Shown: piece by piece, positions 1-10,788 of the stretch
How positions within the stretch are numbered: the first letter of the stretch is position 1
How the letters are laid out: each line of letters starts with the position of its first letter
Assembly (NCBI GenBank): GCA_037957365.1
Contig: JARHVA010004090.1
Coordinates: 1,592,001 to 1,656,000, forward strand
Origin: Torreya grandis
Lineage: Eukaryota > Streptophyta > Pinopsida > Cupressales > Taxaceae
Direction of reading: 5' to 3'
DNA: 64,000 bases
Translations under genes and position numbers: made by a program
The notes under the pieces: generated by a model
Databases searched by the model: none
Told to the model about the DNA's origin: nothing
What the model saw: only the letters and a program-made list of their open reading frames with translations

Positions 1-629
1 TCATATAATTTTTTGTTGGGGGAAGTACAGATATTTTTAGTACTAACCATATCATTGGGTTCATAATCTATTATCTACTTACCTTTTTATAGTGCTAGAT
101 AAATTGTACCCACTTATCAAGATGTGTAAGTAGAGAGCTCATAGCGTGAAACTCTTCATTGGATTGATATTGAAGTTATGAATTAATTACCACTTTCCAA
201 TCTTGGACTACTTGTTATAATCATTTGAAAATTATTTTCCACTCTCTAATATGATGACTCAATCAATAGACATACAAATAGAATGCCTTCAATGTAATTA
301 TTTAGATCATAAAATTTCCTCATATAGAAAGAAATTGATTGGTTTTAGGAAATCACATAGATTGGTGATCCTCATGTATTTAATACCCATTTTTGGTGGT
401 ATGGTGGTTTTAATTTCTTATAATTTTATGGAAATTTTTAATTATGAATTAAATCATTTCTAATAGGCCCATATTTTTTCATAGGTGTTAAATATTTATG
501 TTTCAAATTTACCTCCACATCATTTTGATCCCTATGTCTTATATTTTATGCTAGCACTCAACTCTCCACTTGTATCTCCTAACATTGTTAAACCCTAAAA
601 AAATAACACCGTCAAGGTATTTAATGGTA
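1..629. other. AT-rich stretch, no gene seen
   Basis: No coding signal, repeat pair or RNA gene is evident. The one ORF of 70 codons (251-463) is low-complexity, hydrophobic and matches nothing I recognise, so I treat it as chance. Confidence 0.5.
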
Positions 630-875
630 TGATTAAGGATGAAGATGGATGAGGAGTAATTGAGTAGAGATGATGGAGTTAATAGGGATGATGAGGTATG
701 GTGAGGGTCAAAGAGGGAGTGATTAGGTTGGATGAGGGAGTAATTAGGGATGATGAGTGATGGTGAGGATTAATGAGGGTGTGATTGGGGGTGATTAGGG
801 AAAAGGAATGAGTGATTATAGATGATGAGGTATGATGAAGCAGTGACTAGGGATGATGAGGTGATGTAGGAGGAT
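630..875 (+). repeat. Degenerate minisatellite, array 1 (~20-21 bp unit)
   Basis: Purine-rich tandem repeats built on AGGGAGTGATTAGGGATGAT-like units alternate with AGGGTCAATG-like units. Successive AGGGAGT starts near 713 and 733 are about 20 bp apart. The units are strongly diverged. A second array of the same family lies at 8855-9245. Confidence 0.75.
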
Positions 876-1510
876 CACTACCTAATATAAATAGTGATCT
901 AGTTTACATGTTTTGAGTCTTTAGAAGGTGGTCAAGGTCATAAAAAAAATTTAGGAGTCTTTATAATTTAATAGTTTTGTGCCAATTTTTAATTAGATTT
1001 GTATTGGACTTTTCTACCAAATCTTTCTTTTAATTTTTTGAACTTTCATAAAGGCTTCAATCTTGTTTCAAGAAGTCCAATGTTGAATTTGGTTTGGTTA
1101 GACTTTAGTGAGGAGTTTAGGATGTTAAAACACATATAAATAAAAATATATTTGAGAAATATGTTATCAATTGAGTTAGTTAAGGACACTCTCAATGTAC
1201 AAAAGAAGTTAGAATTCAATTAGGATTGTTATTTGGTAATAAGATTCTTGTCCATGTCTTGTTTTGAATTTAGAGTCAGATTAAGGAGAGTTGGATGGGG
1301 TAAGATTCAAAGGGATGAATTTAAATAACCCCAAAAAAGTGAATAAAGACATGTTTTGATTATTTGTAAACTATAAAGCAAATAGACCCTACATCTTCTT
1401 GAATATATGCAAAGATAGTTGACAGTGTGCATGATCAATGGTGAAACATGATTAGTATAAAGTTATTTGTGATCTTGTGTGAGTGGTAAGTTGAAAATAA
1501 CTTTTATTCT
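876..1510. other. AT-rich stretch, no gene seen
   Basis: Nothing recognisable: no ORF of note, no LTR pair and no clear tandem repeat. Confidence 0.5.
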
Positions 1511-1562
1511 ATGGTGATTATAACATTTTTAAATTTAGATTTAAAAATGTTATAATCACCAT
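1511..1562. repeat. Perfect 24-bp inverted repeat (hairpin)
   Basis: The arms at 1511-1534 and 1539-1562 are exact reverse complements, separated by the 4-base loop TTAG. The arm begins ATGGTGATTATAACATTTTT. A further direct copy of most of the left arm plus loop occurs at 1681-1712. A short partial copy directly follows the right arm at 1561-1574. It could be a foldback element or a replication-slippage product. Confidence 0.85.
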
Positions 1563-1680
1563 AACATTTTTAAAACTTGTATATTTTTAGAAGGCAAGTA
1601 CTACCAAGTATGGGCCTTTTAACAGGTGCAATATCATATATGTATAATAAACCTTTTGAAAATATTAAATCTAGGAGAAT

Positions 1681-1712
1681 GTGATTATAACATTTTTAAA
1701 TTTAGATTTAAA
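1681..1712 (+). repeat. Third copy of the 1511-1562 hairpin sequence
   Basis: This is a ~30-base direct repeat of 1513-1543, starting GTGATTATAACATTTTTAAA. It retains the arm and loop but not the full second arm. Confidence 0.75.
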
Positions 1713-2649
1713 TCTTTTGATTGTTCAAATTACAAATTGTATACCCTGTGCTTTTACAAACTATGCCTTGAAATCTAAGTGAAGGTCAGAATTTTATAGA
1801 AGAGGAGGTTTTGTTTGGTGGGGTTTTGAAATGTATGAGAAATTAGTAACATGAAATAAAAATTCCATACTAGTATTTTAACATTTTACATCTTTGTATT
1901 CTTCTAAGGACATTCTATGTTGAATAACACAACCCTATTTTCTGTGAGCAAAAGTCATGAGTATACATCTATGTGAGAAGGTATATGCATGTATTAGAGT
2001 CAATATTCAAATGTATATGTTTGTGAGTTGATTATAATGTGATAATGAATTATTATATTCCTTAAATTATATTTCATATGTTTGGATGGGAAAAAATAAA
2101 ACTAATATAGTCCTACAATCATTAAGAAACTTAACATAATTAAAGTGGTTTCTCATAGAAATTGGCAAATAGAGTGTTATAGATGAAAGATGTTGATTGT
2201 TTAAAGTGTGTAAACATTGAGCATAGATTTTTAAATATTCATGTTTTTTATAACCCTTTTTTAATTAATTATAAAAAATAAACTCTTCTCAGATTACTGC
2301 AGAATGGTGACTGAGTACACAGTCTATTCAAATTTGGTTATCAATCTACTGTAGCTTAGAAAGGGAAATATAACACTTAGAAAATGTGAATAGGGTAAAA
2401 CTAGACCCAATATAGTAGTCATAGTCATTGGAAATGCCTTTGGAAGATTGAAATCTCATTTTGTCCCTTCTGAGGTCTATAAAACTAGTCTAAATTCTAT
2501 ATTAGGGTGTCTACTTTCAATGTGAGTTTTTAGGAGTTGTAACCATCAATAATTCATGAATTTGGTGAAAAGTTTGAGTTAAACATGTACAAAGTGAATA
2601 TAGTGTTTTTAATTTGTGTACTTATGGATAGTTATGGATTGGGGATAAA
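1713..2649. other. AT-rich stretch, no gene seen
   Basis: No coding signal or repeat structure is visible up to the left edge of the chromovirus LTR. Confidence 0.5.
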
Positions 2650-2993
2650 TGTAATGAAATTACTTAGATGTTCACATAAAATAATTATATATCACATAGA
2701 ATAAACAAAGATAAGAGATCAAATAGAAATAATTGACAACATAGTAGAATATAGGATAATATAGTAGATCCACTTCCATGGGGGAACCTCCACAATAATT
2801 CAATAAGATCAAATTACTTATTATGATCATCAAAGACTAACTATTACCTCTTATATATAGTCTACTTAGCTATGGTTATTCCACTGGACCTAACTATGAA
2901 CATAGAGAAATGTAACAAGAATATAAAAGAGGTATGTAATTCATAAGTTGGCCACACATATACCTAGACATGCTAATGGTTAAGGGTGTAGCA
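2650..2993 (-). repeat. 3' LTR of chromovirus A1
   Basis: Starts TGTAATGAAATTAC and ends GGTGTAGCA on the plus strand, so the TG...CA termini are intact. It aligns end to end with 7846-8220 but lacks a ~29-bp duplication present there. It is the 3' LTR because coding runs on the minus strand. Confidence 0.93.
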
Positions 2994-3007
2994 TGCCCTT
3001 TCCCTTC
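2994..3007 (-). other. Polypurine tract of A1
   Basis: The minus strand reads GAAGGGAAAGGGCA directly before the 3' LTR. It is a purine-rich tract in the expected place for plus-strand DNA priming. Confidence 0.85.
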
Positions 3008-3024
3008 AAAATATCATTATCCTC

Positions 3025-4482
3025 AACATTCAATCAACTCTAGATGTTGCTACACAAAGGATTCATCCTCCCAAGTGGAATCTTCACATGGTAAATTCTT
3101 GCATCTAATCAAGTACTCCTTAATCTCTCTAGACCATAGTTGATTAGCGCGCATTTGAAGGATCACCTCAAGATCAAGAATAAATTTCCCTTCCTCATCT
3201 GATTTTGGTAACTCAATTTGAAGTAGAAACTATGTGCCTAATAACTTTATTCAGGCATGAAACATGAAATATTGGATGTATGTGAGTGGATGAACGAAAC
3301 TCTAACTTGTATGCCACACTACCAATTTTTTGCAAGATATGATAAGGCTCATACTACTTAGGGGACATATTGTTATCCTTTCTATATTACTTCAAGTACA
3401 TATTCTTATATGGTTACAAATGAACAAAGACCCAATCACCAATGTCAAAATGCCTCTCACTCTTGTGTTGATATGCTTATTGCTTCATGCAATTTTGGAC
3501 CATGTCTAAACTTTCATGCAAACTTGAAAGGACCTCATGTTGATGGTGAATATGTTACTCCACTGCACAAACCTTATGATGGACCTTTAAGGTTGAAGTG
3601 ATGGATGGAGGGTGGTATCCAAACAAGGTCACAAAAGGAGACATTTTGGAAGAAATATGAATGGAAGTATTATAACACCATTCAACAAGTGGCAAACAAT
3701 GAACCCATTTATCTTATTTATTAGAAATAAAACAATGGAGATATCTTTCCAGTCATTTATTGATTACTTTAGTTTTTACATCTAATTGAGGATCATAGGA
3801 TGAACTATGAGCCAACTTGGTGCCCAAACATGCAAATAATTTAGTCCAAAAATTACTAGTGAAAATGGGATCTCTATCACTAACAATGATCTTAGGAGTA
3901 CCATGTAGTTTCTAAACCATATTGAGAAAAGCAAAAGCTATTGTACTATCAACAAATGGTTGTGATAAAGAACAAAAATGATCATACTTACTAAGACAAC
4001 TCACAACAACCATGATAACATTTTGACCATCAAATCTCATTAACCTTGTGATGAAATACATAGACACCTCCTCCAAATACTAGCTTGGGAGGGATAAAGG
4101 TTGAAAAGGATCTAGGGTTTTGATGGTTTCAGCTTTATTTTGTTGATAGATCATACATTCAACCACATGTTTTTGGACATCCCCCTTGAGTCATTCCCAA
4201 AAAAAATCTTCCTTGATTCTATGATAGGTTTTTAAAAATCATGAATGAGCCCCAAGTGGAGTTTCATGAAGTTCCTAAATGATTTTTTTTTTTGAGAAGA
4301 GAATTATTACATATGAATTTCTCTTTATACCATAATGCATTACCCTTCCATGTGAATTTTTCAAATCCACCCAAACCTTGATGAAGATTTTGAATCAAAT
4401 CATGGGTAACACTATCATTTTCCCATTCTGATCTTACTTCCTCTAGCCAATTTGTCTTCCAAATGGTCATAACACATAGCAT
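3025..4482 (-). pseudogene. Integrase plus chromodomain (A1 pol 3' part), decayed
   Basis: Integrase inserts element cDNA into chromatin, and a C-terminal chromodomain guides target choice in chromoviruses. A zinc-binding region is visible near 4270-4130, but its second Cys appears replaced by Tyr. The central core has the VSDRDPIF block with the second catalytic Asp. The block that normally holds the catalytic Glu reads TKVIN, so the Glu has become Lys. The frame ends in a clear chromodomain at about 3050-3220, with the blocks REIKEYLI and LPCEDSTWEDE, and stops just before the polypurine tract. There are many in-frame stops. The reverse-strand ORF at 3410-3601 is a shadow of this gene. Confidence 0.9.
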
Positions 4483-5948
4483 GCCTCAACTAATTCATCC
4501 CTCTTGGATAGTGCATCTACTACCACATTTTCCTTGCCTTTATTTTAGACTATTTCAAAATTATAGTCTAACATCTTAGTTACCCATTTTTGTTATTATT
4601 CTTATGACAACCATTGTTCCAAAGAATATTTGAGACTATCATGATTAGTCTTTACATGAAAGTAATGATCCATCAAATAAGATCTCCATTGTTTGACTAT
4701 ATGTAGAATGACCATCATTTCCTTTTCATAGATGGGATTGAGCCAATTTTTACCCTTCAATTAGCAACTTTCAAATTCAAGTGGGATGCCTTCTTTCCTG
4801 AGCACAACACCCATACCATATCCAGATGCATCACATTCAACCGCAAAAGTCCTATAAAAACTAGGGGTAGGCAACATCGGAGTGGTGCACATAGCCAATT
4901 TCAATTGTTCAAATGCCCTAGTAATTATATTAGTCCATTAAAAGGATTATTTATTCAATAAATAGGTGAGTGGGGTTATAATGCTACCATAATTTTTGAC
5001 AAACCTATGATAGTAACCAGTTATTCCCAAAAATCCCCTAAGTTGCTTGAGTGTCTTAGGAACTGGCCAGTTCACCATTGCTTGGATTTTTTTAGGATCC
5101 ACTTTCACTCCTTCATATGAAACCATATGACCTAAATACTCAACCTCACAAGATCCAAAAGTACATTTGGAAGGTTTATCATACAACTATTGTTATTCCA
5201 AAATTGAGAGTACCTATTTCACAAGTTGCAAATGGTCTTCCCAATCTTTACTATAAATGAGGATATCATAAAAAAACACCAGAACAAATTTCCTCAAAAT
5301 GGCCTAAAAATAATATTCATAAAAATCTAGAAGGTGGATGGTGAATTTTTTAGATCAAAATGCATAACCATAAACTCATAATGGCCCTCATGAGTTCTAA
5401 AAGCTATTTTGGGTATGTCTTCATCATGGATCTAAATTTAATGATACCCAAACATAGATCTAACTTGATAAAATAAATAAAACCATTCAATTCATTTAGA
5501 AAATCATCAATGACATGAATAGGAAACTTATCTTTGATAGCATACTTATTGATATATTTGTAGTTAGAGAATATCCTCCAAGTTTTGTCTTTGTTTCTCA
5601 CCATGACAACTAATGAAGAATATTTGCTTTGGCTATGGTGAATGATTCCTACATCTAACATCTCTTGTATCATCTTTTCAATTTAACTTTTATGGGCATA
5701 AGTATACCTATATGGCCTAATATGGCGTGGTGTACCACCAATAATAATTTTAATGGCATGATTATGCATGTGGATAGGTGAAAGTCCTTTTGACATGTTA
5801 CTAAAAACAACATAATGGGCATCAATCGCTTTTTGTAGATCAGGAGGTGTAGATGGTTGAGTTGGCTAGACTTCATTGGAAAAAACGTGAGTGATAAATC
5901 CTTCAACACCTTTTTAGAGAGTTTTGACCATTTTATGAGAGATAACAA
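4483..5948 (-). pseudogene. Reverse transcriptase / RNase H (A1 pol), decayed
   Basis: The polymerase copies element RNA into DNA, and RNase H removes the RNA. RT fingers/palm blocks are readable at 5404-5673, including SKYSSLVVMVRNKDKTWRIF. The palm catalytic block FFDDILIYS reads FYDILIYS near 5250-5275, so one catalytic Asp is Tyr. The thumb block KCTFGSCEVEYLGHMVS and the following QLRGFLGITGYYHRFV are well kept at 4947-5186. RNase H-like remnants, a decayed DASGYG region, lie near 4800-4830. Frames shift several times. Together with the neighbouring integrase this assigns the gene firmly to Ty3/gypsy. Confidence 0.92.
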
Positions 5949-6320
5949 GTTGTGGAGATTTATTCCTTAATCCCCTTAACTCAAATGTCCTTCCCTCAAA
6001 ATGGAAGTGCATGAATAATTATTGGAAATTCATCTCAATAGTGCCCAAAGTGGTGAGCCATTGTACTCCTAGAACAATGTTGGCTCCACTCATGGGAATA
6101 GAAATCATAGGAGAATCCAATAGGTAGTATCCTATGGCTAGCTTAATACTATGGAATTTTCTTGAATAACAGATAGTACTACCATCTACAATCATGACCT
6201 AAAATTTTAGAGTAGAATAAATCAAATAGTTCAAACAAGCAACCCACTTACTGTTGATGAAGTTATGTGTGCTCCTAGAATCAATCAATATAGTGACCTT
6301 TTATTTCTTAAGGAAACCCA
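5949..6320 (-). pseudogene. Retropepsin-like protease (A1 pol), decayed
   Basis: An aspartic protease of this type cuts the element polyprotein. The active-site loop, normally L-I-D-S-G-S/A, reads LIDSRSTHNFI at about 6265-6300, so the Gly next to the catalytic Asp is Arg. Downstream the blocks ISIPMSGANIVLGVQWL and the TLGTIEMNF-like end fit the C-terminal half of gypsy proteases. It lies between gag and RT, as expected. Confidence 0.85.
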
Positions 6321-6429
6321 CCACCTTAATATTTTGGATAGTAATAATACCTAAAAGGGCATGATAGGAAATAGTAGGCTAAGATTCTTCATATTTTTCC
6401 TTAGATCCTTCTGCACCCTGACCAATTAC

Positions 6430-7381
6430 CTCTGCATCGTCTTCATCTTCATTGGCACCTTCGATATGAAATAACTTATTTTCAATATAGTGATGTCCTT
6501 TGTTCCATTTTTATCGCAACCATAACGTAACCCTTTGGGTCTCTTCTCCTCAATTTGTTGATATGTCAATCTAGTGGGTTGAGGAAATGATGGTGCTAGA
6601 AAGGTGAGATCTTGACCACTAGTGAAAGTTTTCCATTTGACCGTCTCTTTTTATTCTACCATGTATCCCCTTGAGATATCTTCTAATAAAGATGATGGGT
6701 TAAACATATAAACCTCAAATTGTATGCTATATTTGAGTCCACCCAAAAAATGATCAGTCAAATTTTCTTCAATGATGTCTTTCACCCGTAAGGATAGATT
6801 CTAAAATTGATGAATATAATCCTTCATAGTTCTTATTTGATGCAATTTGGACAACTAGATAAATTAGTTCTTAGAGACATTATTTTTATAATGAGACAAC
6901 AACTTATTATTGAAAAAATACCATGTAATAAGAGCACCATTCTTTTTTAATCACATAACCAGTGATACCAAATGAATTGCTTAGGTTCCAGATATAGAGA
7001 TGCAACTATCACCTTTTGAGAACTATGAGTTTGGTATATATCAAATAAATTCTCAATTTGGTTAATCCAAGTGAGAGTATCCTTACCATCAAAATTACAC
7101 ATGCCCACTTTCGGCAAAATCAATTTCACACCAGGATTAATGTTGTTAGCATTGAGATGATGAGGACCTGAATAATGAAGAGGAGGGTTGTTTGGGTGTA
7201 ACTGATATAAAATGGAAACCAATTACATAATTATCTGATGCAATTAAGTGTACACCTCATTAATCTCTCCATGTATCCCTAAAACATCATTTTGAACTTC
7301 AACAAAGTCATCTTATTGTACCAAGCTCTTTATGTCATCTTAAAGTTGAGAAAACAATGGATCTAAAGTTCTAGATTCCAT
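6430..7381 (-). pseudogene. Gag (A1), decayed
   Basis: Gag forms the capsid shell. The probable start is the ATG at 7381 (MESRTLDPLFSQL). The capsid block typical of plant gypsy gag is clear at 6950-7130 (VGMCNFDGKDTLTWINQIE followed by FDIYQTH). A damaged zinc knuckle follows near 6500-6540, where GLRYGCDKNGTKD stands in place of a Cys-Cys-His-Cys box and the first Cys is missing. Several stops and frame changes are present. The leader between gag and the PBS (7382-7831) is non-coding. Confidence 0.88.
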
Positions 7382-7831
7382 GTCATCCCTAGAAGGAGTC
7401 TTAGGATTTTCCTCCCCCCCCCATTGTTTCCTCGAATAGCAAGACCTACCATGCACAAACCCTAACAGGGTTTTCACCATGAAAAAATAATATTAGGAGA
7501 TGGTACCATTGTGATTAGCTCACAAATATGAATCTAATAACTAATTTTGTGCACTAGGGTGAAAATTTTTGGCACCAAAATAGTGTACCATCATAAAATA
7601 CCATTGTGATCATGTCATCGAGATGAATCTAATGACTATAAATGGGCAAAGGGAAAACAAAATCTACTCTTTTTTTAGATATTTTTTAAAAAAAGGATTT
7701 TTAACAATAATGTGCTAACAAAAAAATAATTCTTCTCAAATTTCAATTTATTTTTTTCTCTCCTTCCACTCACATAAGTCACGCCTCACTAGATATAAAA
7801 ATAATGCCACAAGAAACTTGCCCAAATCGAA

Positions 7832-7843
7832 GCTATGATACCA
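7832..7843 (-). other. Primer-binding site of A1 (initiator Met-tRNA type)
   Basis: The minus strand reads TGGTATCATAGC two bases from the 5' LTR. Plant initiator-Met PBSs read TGGTATCAGAGC, a single difference. This fixes the 5' LTR as the right-hand one and confirms orientation. Confidence 0.93.
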
Positions 7844-7845
7844 CT

Positions 7846-8220
7846 TGTAATGAAATTACTTAAATTTTCACATAGAATAATTATATATCACACAACATAA
7901 GAAAAGATAAGAGATCACACAATAATAATTGATATTAGAGCAGAATACAATAATAATTGATATCAGAGCAGAATACTAGATAATATAGTAGATCCACTTT
8001 GAGTGGGTAACCTCCACAATAATGTAATAAGAGTAGAATACTTAATATGATCCTCAAAGACTAACCACTACCTCCTATATATAGTCTACTTAGTTATGAT
8101 TATTCCATAAGCTAACTTAACTAATAACATAGATAAATGTAACAATAATATGAAAGAGGTATTTAAGCCAAAAGTTGGCCACACATCTCCCTAGACACAC
8201 CAAAGGTTAAGGGTGTAGTA
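7846..8220 (-). repeat. 5' LTR of chromovirus A1
   Basis: Direct repeat of 2650-2993. It contains an extra internal tandem copy (~29 bp) with two ATTGATAT(T/C)AGAGCAGAATA units near 7928-7980. Its outer end reads GTAGTA instead of GTAGCA, a C-to-T change. Confidence 0.93.
8076..8083 (-). promoter_or_regulatory. Putative TATA box in the A1 5' LTR
   Basis: TATATATA within CTATATATAGGAGG on the minus strand, conserved in the other LTR near 2850-2860. Its place inside the LTR fits a core promoter, although the element is dead. Confidence 0.4.
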
Positions 8221-8854
8221 AGGATGGTGTGGTAGATAGGGTAGAAGGAAACCTAAATACCTAATTTGAGAGAAAAGTAGTCAAAAAAGTTATCAAATAG
8301 CAAAAACAAAGCCTCAAACTTTGTGAAGAGATGGGAGATGTTAAAGGGTATCCATAAATTATTTTAATTAAATTATTTGAGTTTGTATTAGATATTATCA
8401 AGGAAATTAGCCAAACAAAAGGCTACAAGAAGAGTATATGATAAAGTAAGAGGTAGTGTATGATATGAGGATTGTGTTGAGAAGTTAATTAGGGTTGAGA
8501 AGAAGCTAGAAAGGACTCAAAAGAGTGTAAGTAATTTTTTTAGATCCCTATTAAATCCTAAAGAACCAAAGGCAATATTTGATCCAAGTTGTTATAAAGC
8601 ATAAAGACTAGTGAGGGGAATAGTCTCAAAGTAAGAGAAATTGAATGCATTAATTAAGGAGAATAGAATGAAGAGTTTAGTGATACCATCATGATAATGG
8701 TAGAGAATAAATTAAATGAATAAAATGTATATGTGAATTTGAAATGTATTTAGGGTCCAAAGCCAAAGATCAAGCAAGAAAATATAAAGTAAAATCTAGG
8801 TGGATATTGGCAAAGAGCTTAGACAAGCAAAGCATGCAATAGGGCTCTAAATCA
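8221..8854. other. AT-rich stretch, no gene seen
   Basis: No coding or repeat structure is recognised between the chromovirus and the second minisatellite. Confidence 0.5.
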
Positions 8855-9245
8855 TGAGAGATGGTGAGTGGAAATGAGGGAATGATTAGTGATTATTAGG
8901 AAGTTATTATAAATTATGAATAATTTTTAGGTTCAATAAGGGAGTGATTAGGGATGATGAAGCAATAATTAGGGATGGTGAGAGCCAATGAGGGAGTGAT
9001 TAGGAATAATGAAGGATAATGATAACCAATGAGGAATTGATTAGGGATTATGAGGGAGTGATTAAATATTATGAGGGATAGTGAGGGTCAATGAGGGAGT
9101 AATCAAAGATAATGAGGGAGTGATTAGATATGACTAGGGATAGTGAGGGTCAATGAGGGAGTGATTAGGGATAATGAATAATTATGAGAGAGTGATTAGG
9201 GGTGATGATTCATGAGTATGAAGTGATCAGGGATGAGGGAGAGAT
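8855..9245 (+). repeat. Degenerate minisatellite, array 2 (~20-21 / 41 bp unit)
   Basis: AGGGAGTGATTAGGG-type units start near 8939, 8991, 9052, 9093, 9114 and 9156. Most spacings are multiples of about 20.5 bp, so a 41-bp dimer is common. Same family and strand as 630-875. Confidence 0.75.
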
Positions 9246-10264
9246 GATGAACAAGTGAAATTAACACAAACTGGTCATTTGATGTGTGCAGGTCATCAAT
9301 ATGACCTATGCTACCCCAATCACAACACTTTACATCAATTTCAAAGTGAGTGGTTCAAAAACTTCAATTTTGAAAAATCTAAGACTATTATAAATGATAA
9401 TAATGAATTTTAAAGGCATAAATACCTTAAAAATGACTATATGTTTACCAAAAATGGACATTAATTACAAAAATTATGTCCTAAAATCTCTAGGTTTAAT
9501 ACTTAGACCCTGAAAATGCGTAAGTAATGACTAGATTGGATTTTGAAAAACTATTTTATACATAATTAGGCATGCATGTATGGGACCAAATCTATTTGAG
9601 GTATTTTTACCTATATGGTGAATTATAATGGACATTATGATGAACCTAAGGTTATTTATATTATATAAATGCTATTTATTTATGTTTTTATGTGGCAAAT
9701 TTGAGTGTATACTTTAGATATTTAAAGTAGACTTTATAGTAGTGAGAAGTGCTTAATGTGAGTAGGCCTAATGGTGTGGTTCAAGGAGTGAAATGAGCTA
9801 ATTGGTTTTGGGGACATAATGTGAGATTATAAATGGTATAATTAATTTTTTTTAAGTATTTAATCTATTTATTGAGGCTCAATATGTTCCAACATGGTTA
9901 AGGTGAAACGTGTGCTTTGAGAAGACCTAATTGCATTAGGTCTCTATTAGGCCTAATGGTGGTTTTGGTCCTTAGGAGTGGTGACCGACCTATGTAGTGG
10001 TTGTTTCAATTGTGAAATTTATTTATTTATATATTCCAGCTTTTATACAACTATGTAAAGGATTTTTTCCTACCAATGTTGGTAAAATCAAGAGTCAATT
10101 ATAAAAAGAATGTCTAATAGGCCTAATTGACTAGTTAGAATATTGAGGGAATGAGAAAATGAAATATAAGTTTGGAAAATAGGTAAATGGTTTGAATATA
10201 ATCAGATAGGTGTTTTTAATATTTCATGAAGTTATAATATTAACTCTATATATGATGATCAAGA
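9246..10264. other. AT-rich stretch with repeated TAGGCCTAAT words
   Basis: No gene. The word (T)AGGCCTAAT(G/T) recurs near 9765, 9950, 10115 and 10310, possibly a decayed repeat. Nothing else is visible. Confidence 0.4.
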
Positions 10265-10788
10265 TCATATGACCTAAATCTACCTAGAAGAGGGTGAGTT
10301 GAGCGAAGAGGCCTAATATGTTGTTTTAGAAAGATAGAAGAGTGTGAAGAGGAAAATAAGGTGATAATAATTATTTAAGAATTAAATAGGTGTCTAAAGG
10401 TGAAAAAATATTCTAGGTGACTAAGTTGGCACTGAGTTACCTAGGGGGTTGGTGCCTCCTTGAAATTTGGTGTTTGTTAAAGGGCTAGTTGAGTTAGTGC
10501 TTGACTAGTGAGGGGTTGATGCTCCTTATGGGGTTGGTGCCTCAATAAATATTGATCCATTAATTATAGAACTATATTATATATTTTTTTCAATGTTTTT
10601 TATCCCCCATGAGGTTTTCCCATGTATCTCTTATGTTCTTGTGTTATGTTCTTGCTTCATGCTCATATGAATGGTTGATTATGCATTCTTATATCTATAT
10701 ATTAGTTTGAATGATAAGTGGAATTGAAATAATTTTTTTACATTAATTAACCCACCCCCCCCTCTTAGTGGCTTTTCTTCCAACAACA
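10265..10788 (+). repeat. Possible solo LTR / remnant of a copia-type element
   Basis: The right end reads AACCCACCCCCCCCTCTTAG and then CAACAACA, which resembles the end of many plant copia LTRs. The left part has a CTAGAAGAGGGTGAG block that mirrors it. Inside, the phrase GGGGTTGGTGCCTC occurs twice near 10443 and 10534. No PBS, partner LTR or pol is present, so identity is tentative. Confidence 0.3.

Larger units (their letters stand above)
2650..8220 (-). mobile_element. Decayed full-length Ty3/gypsy chromovirus (element A1)
   Basis: The element has two direct LTRs (344 and 375 bp). Reading right to left it contains a Met-tRNA primer-binding site, gag, protease, reverse transcriptase/RNase H, integrase, a chromodomain and a polypurine tract. 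That order plus the C-terminal chromodomain defines a chromovirus. Total length is 5.57 kb, normal for the group. Every frame is broken by stops and frameshifts, and several catalytic residues are changed, so it cannot be autonomous. The LTRs are only about 80% alike by eye, which implies an old insertion. No clean 5-bp target duplication is left: the flanks read ATAAA and AGGAT. Confidence 0.95.

Noticed and set aside
630..875. TTAGGG words suggesting interstitial telomere repeats
   Set aside because: The words sit inside a ~20-21 bp unit (GATTAGGGATGATG) and are not tandem TTTAGGG heptamers.
4264..7222. Possible endogenous pararetrovirus from isolated RT similarity
   Set aside because: LTRs, PBS, polypurine tract, integrase and chromodomain show it is a Ty3/gypsy retrotransposon.
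7832..7843. Possible tRNA gene at Met-tRNA-like sequence
   Set aside because: Only the 3'-end complement is present (also at 15489 and 58939), as expected for primer-binding sites. No cloverleaf arms surround it.
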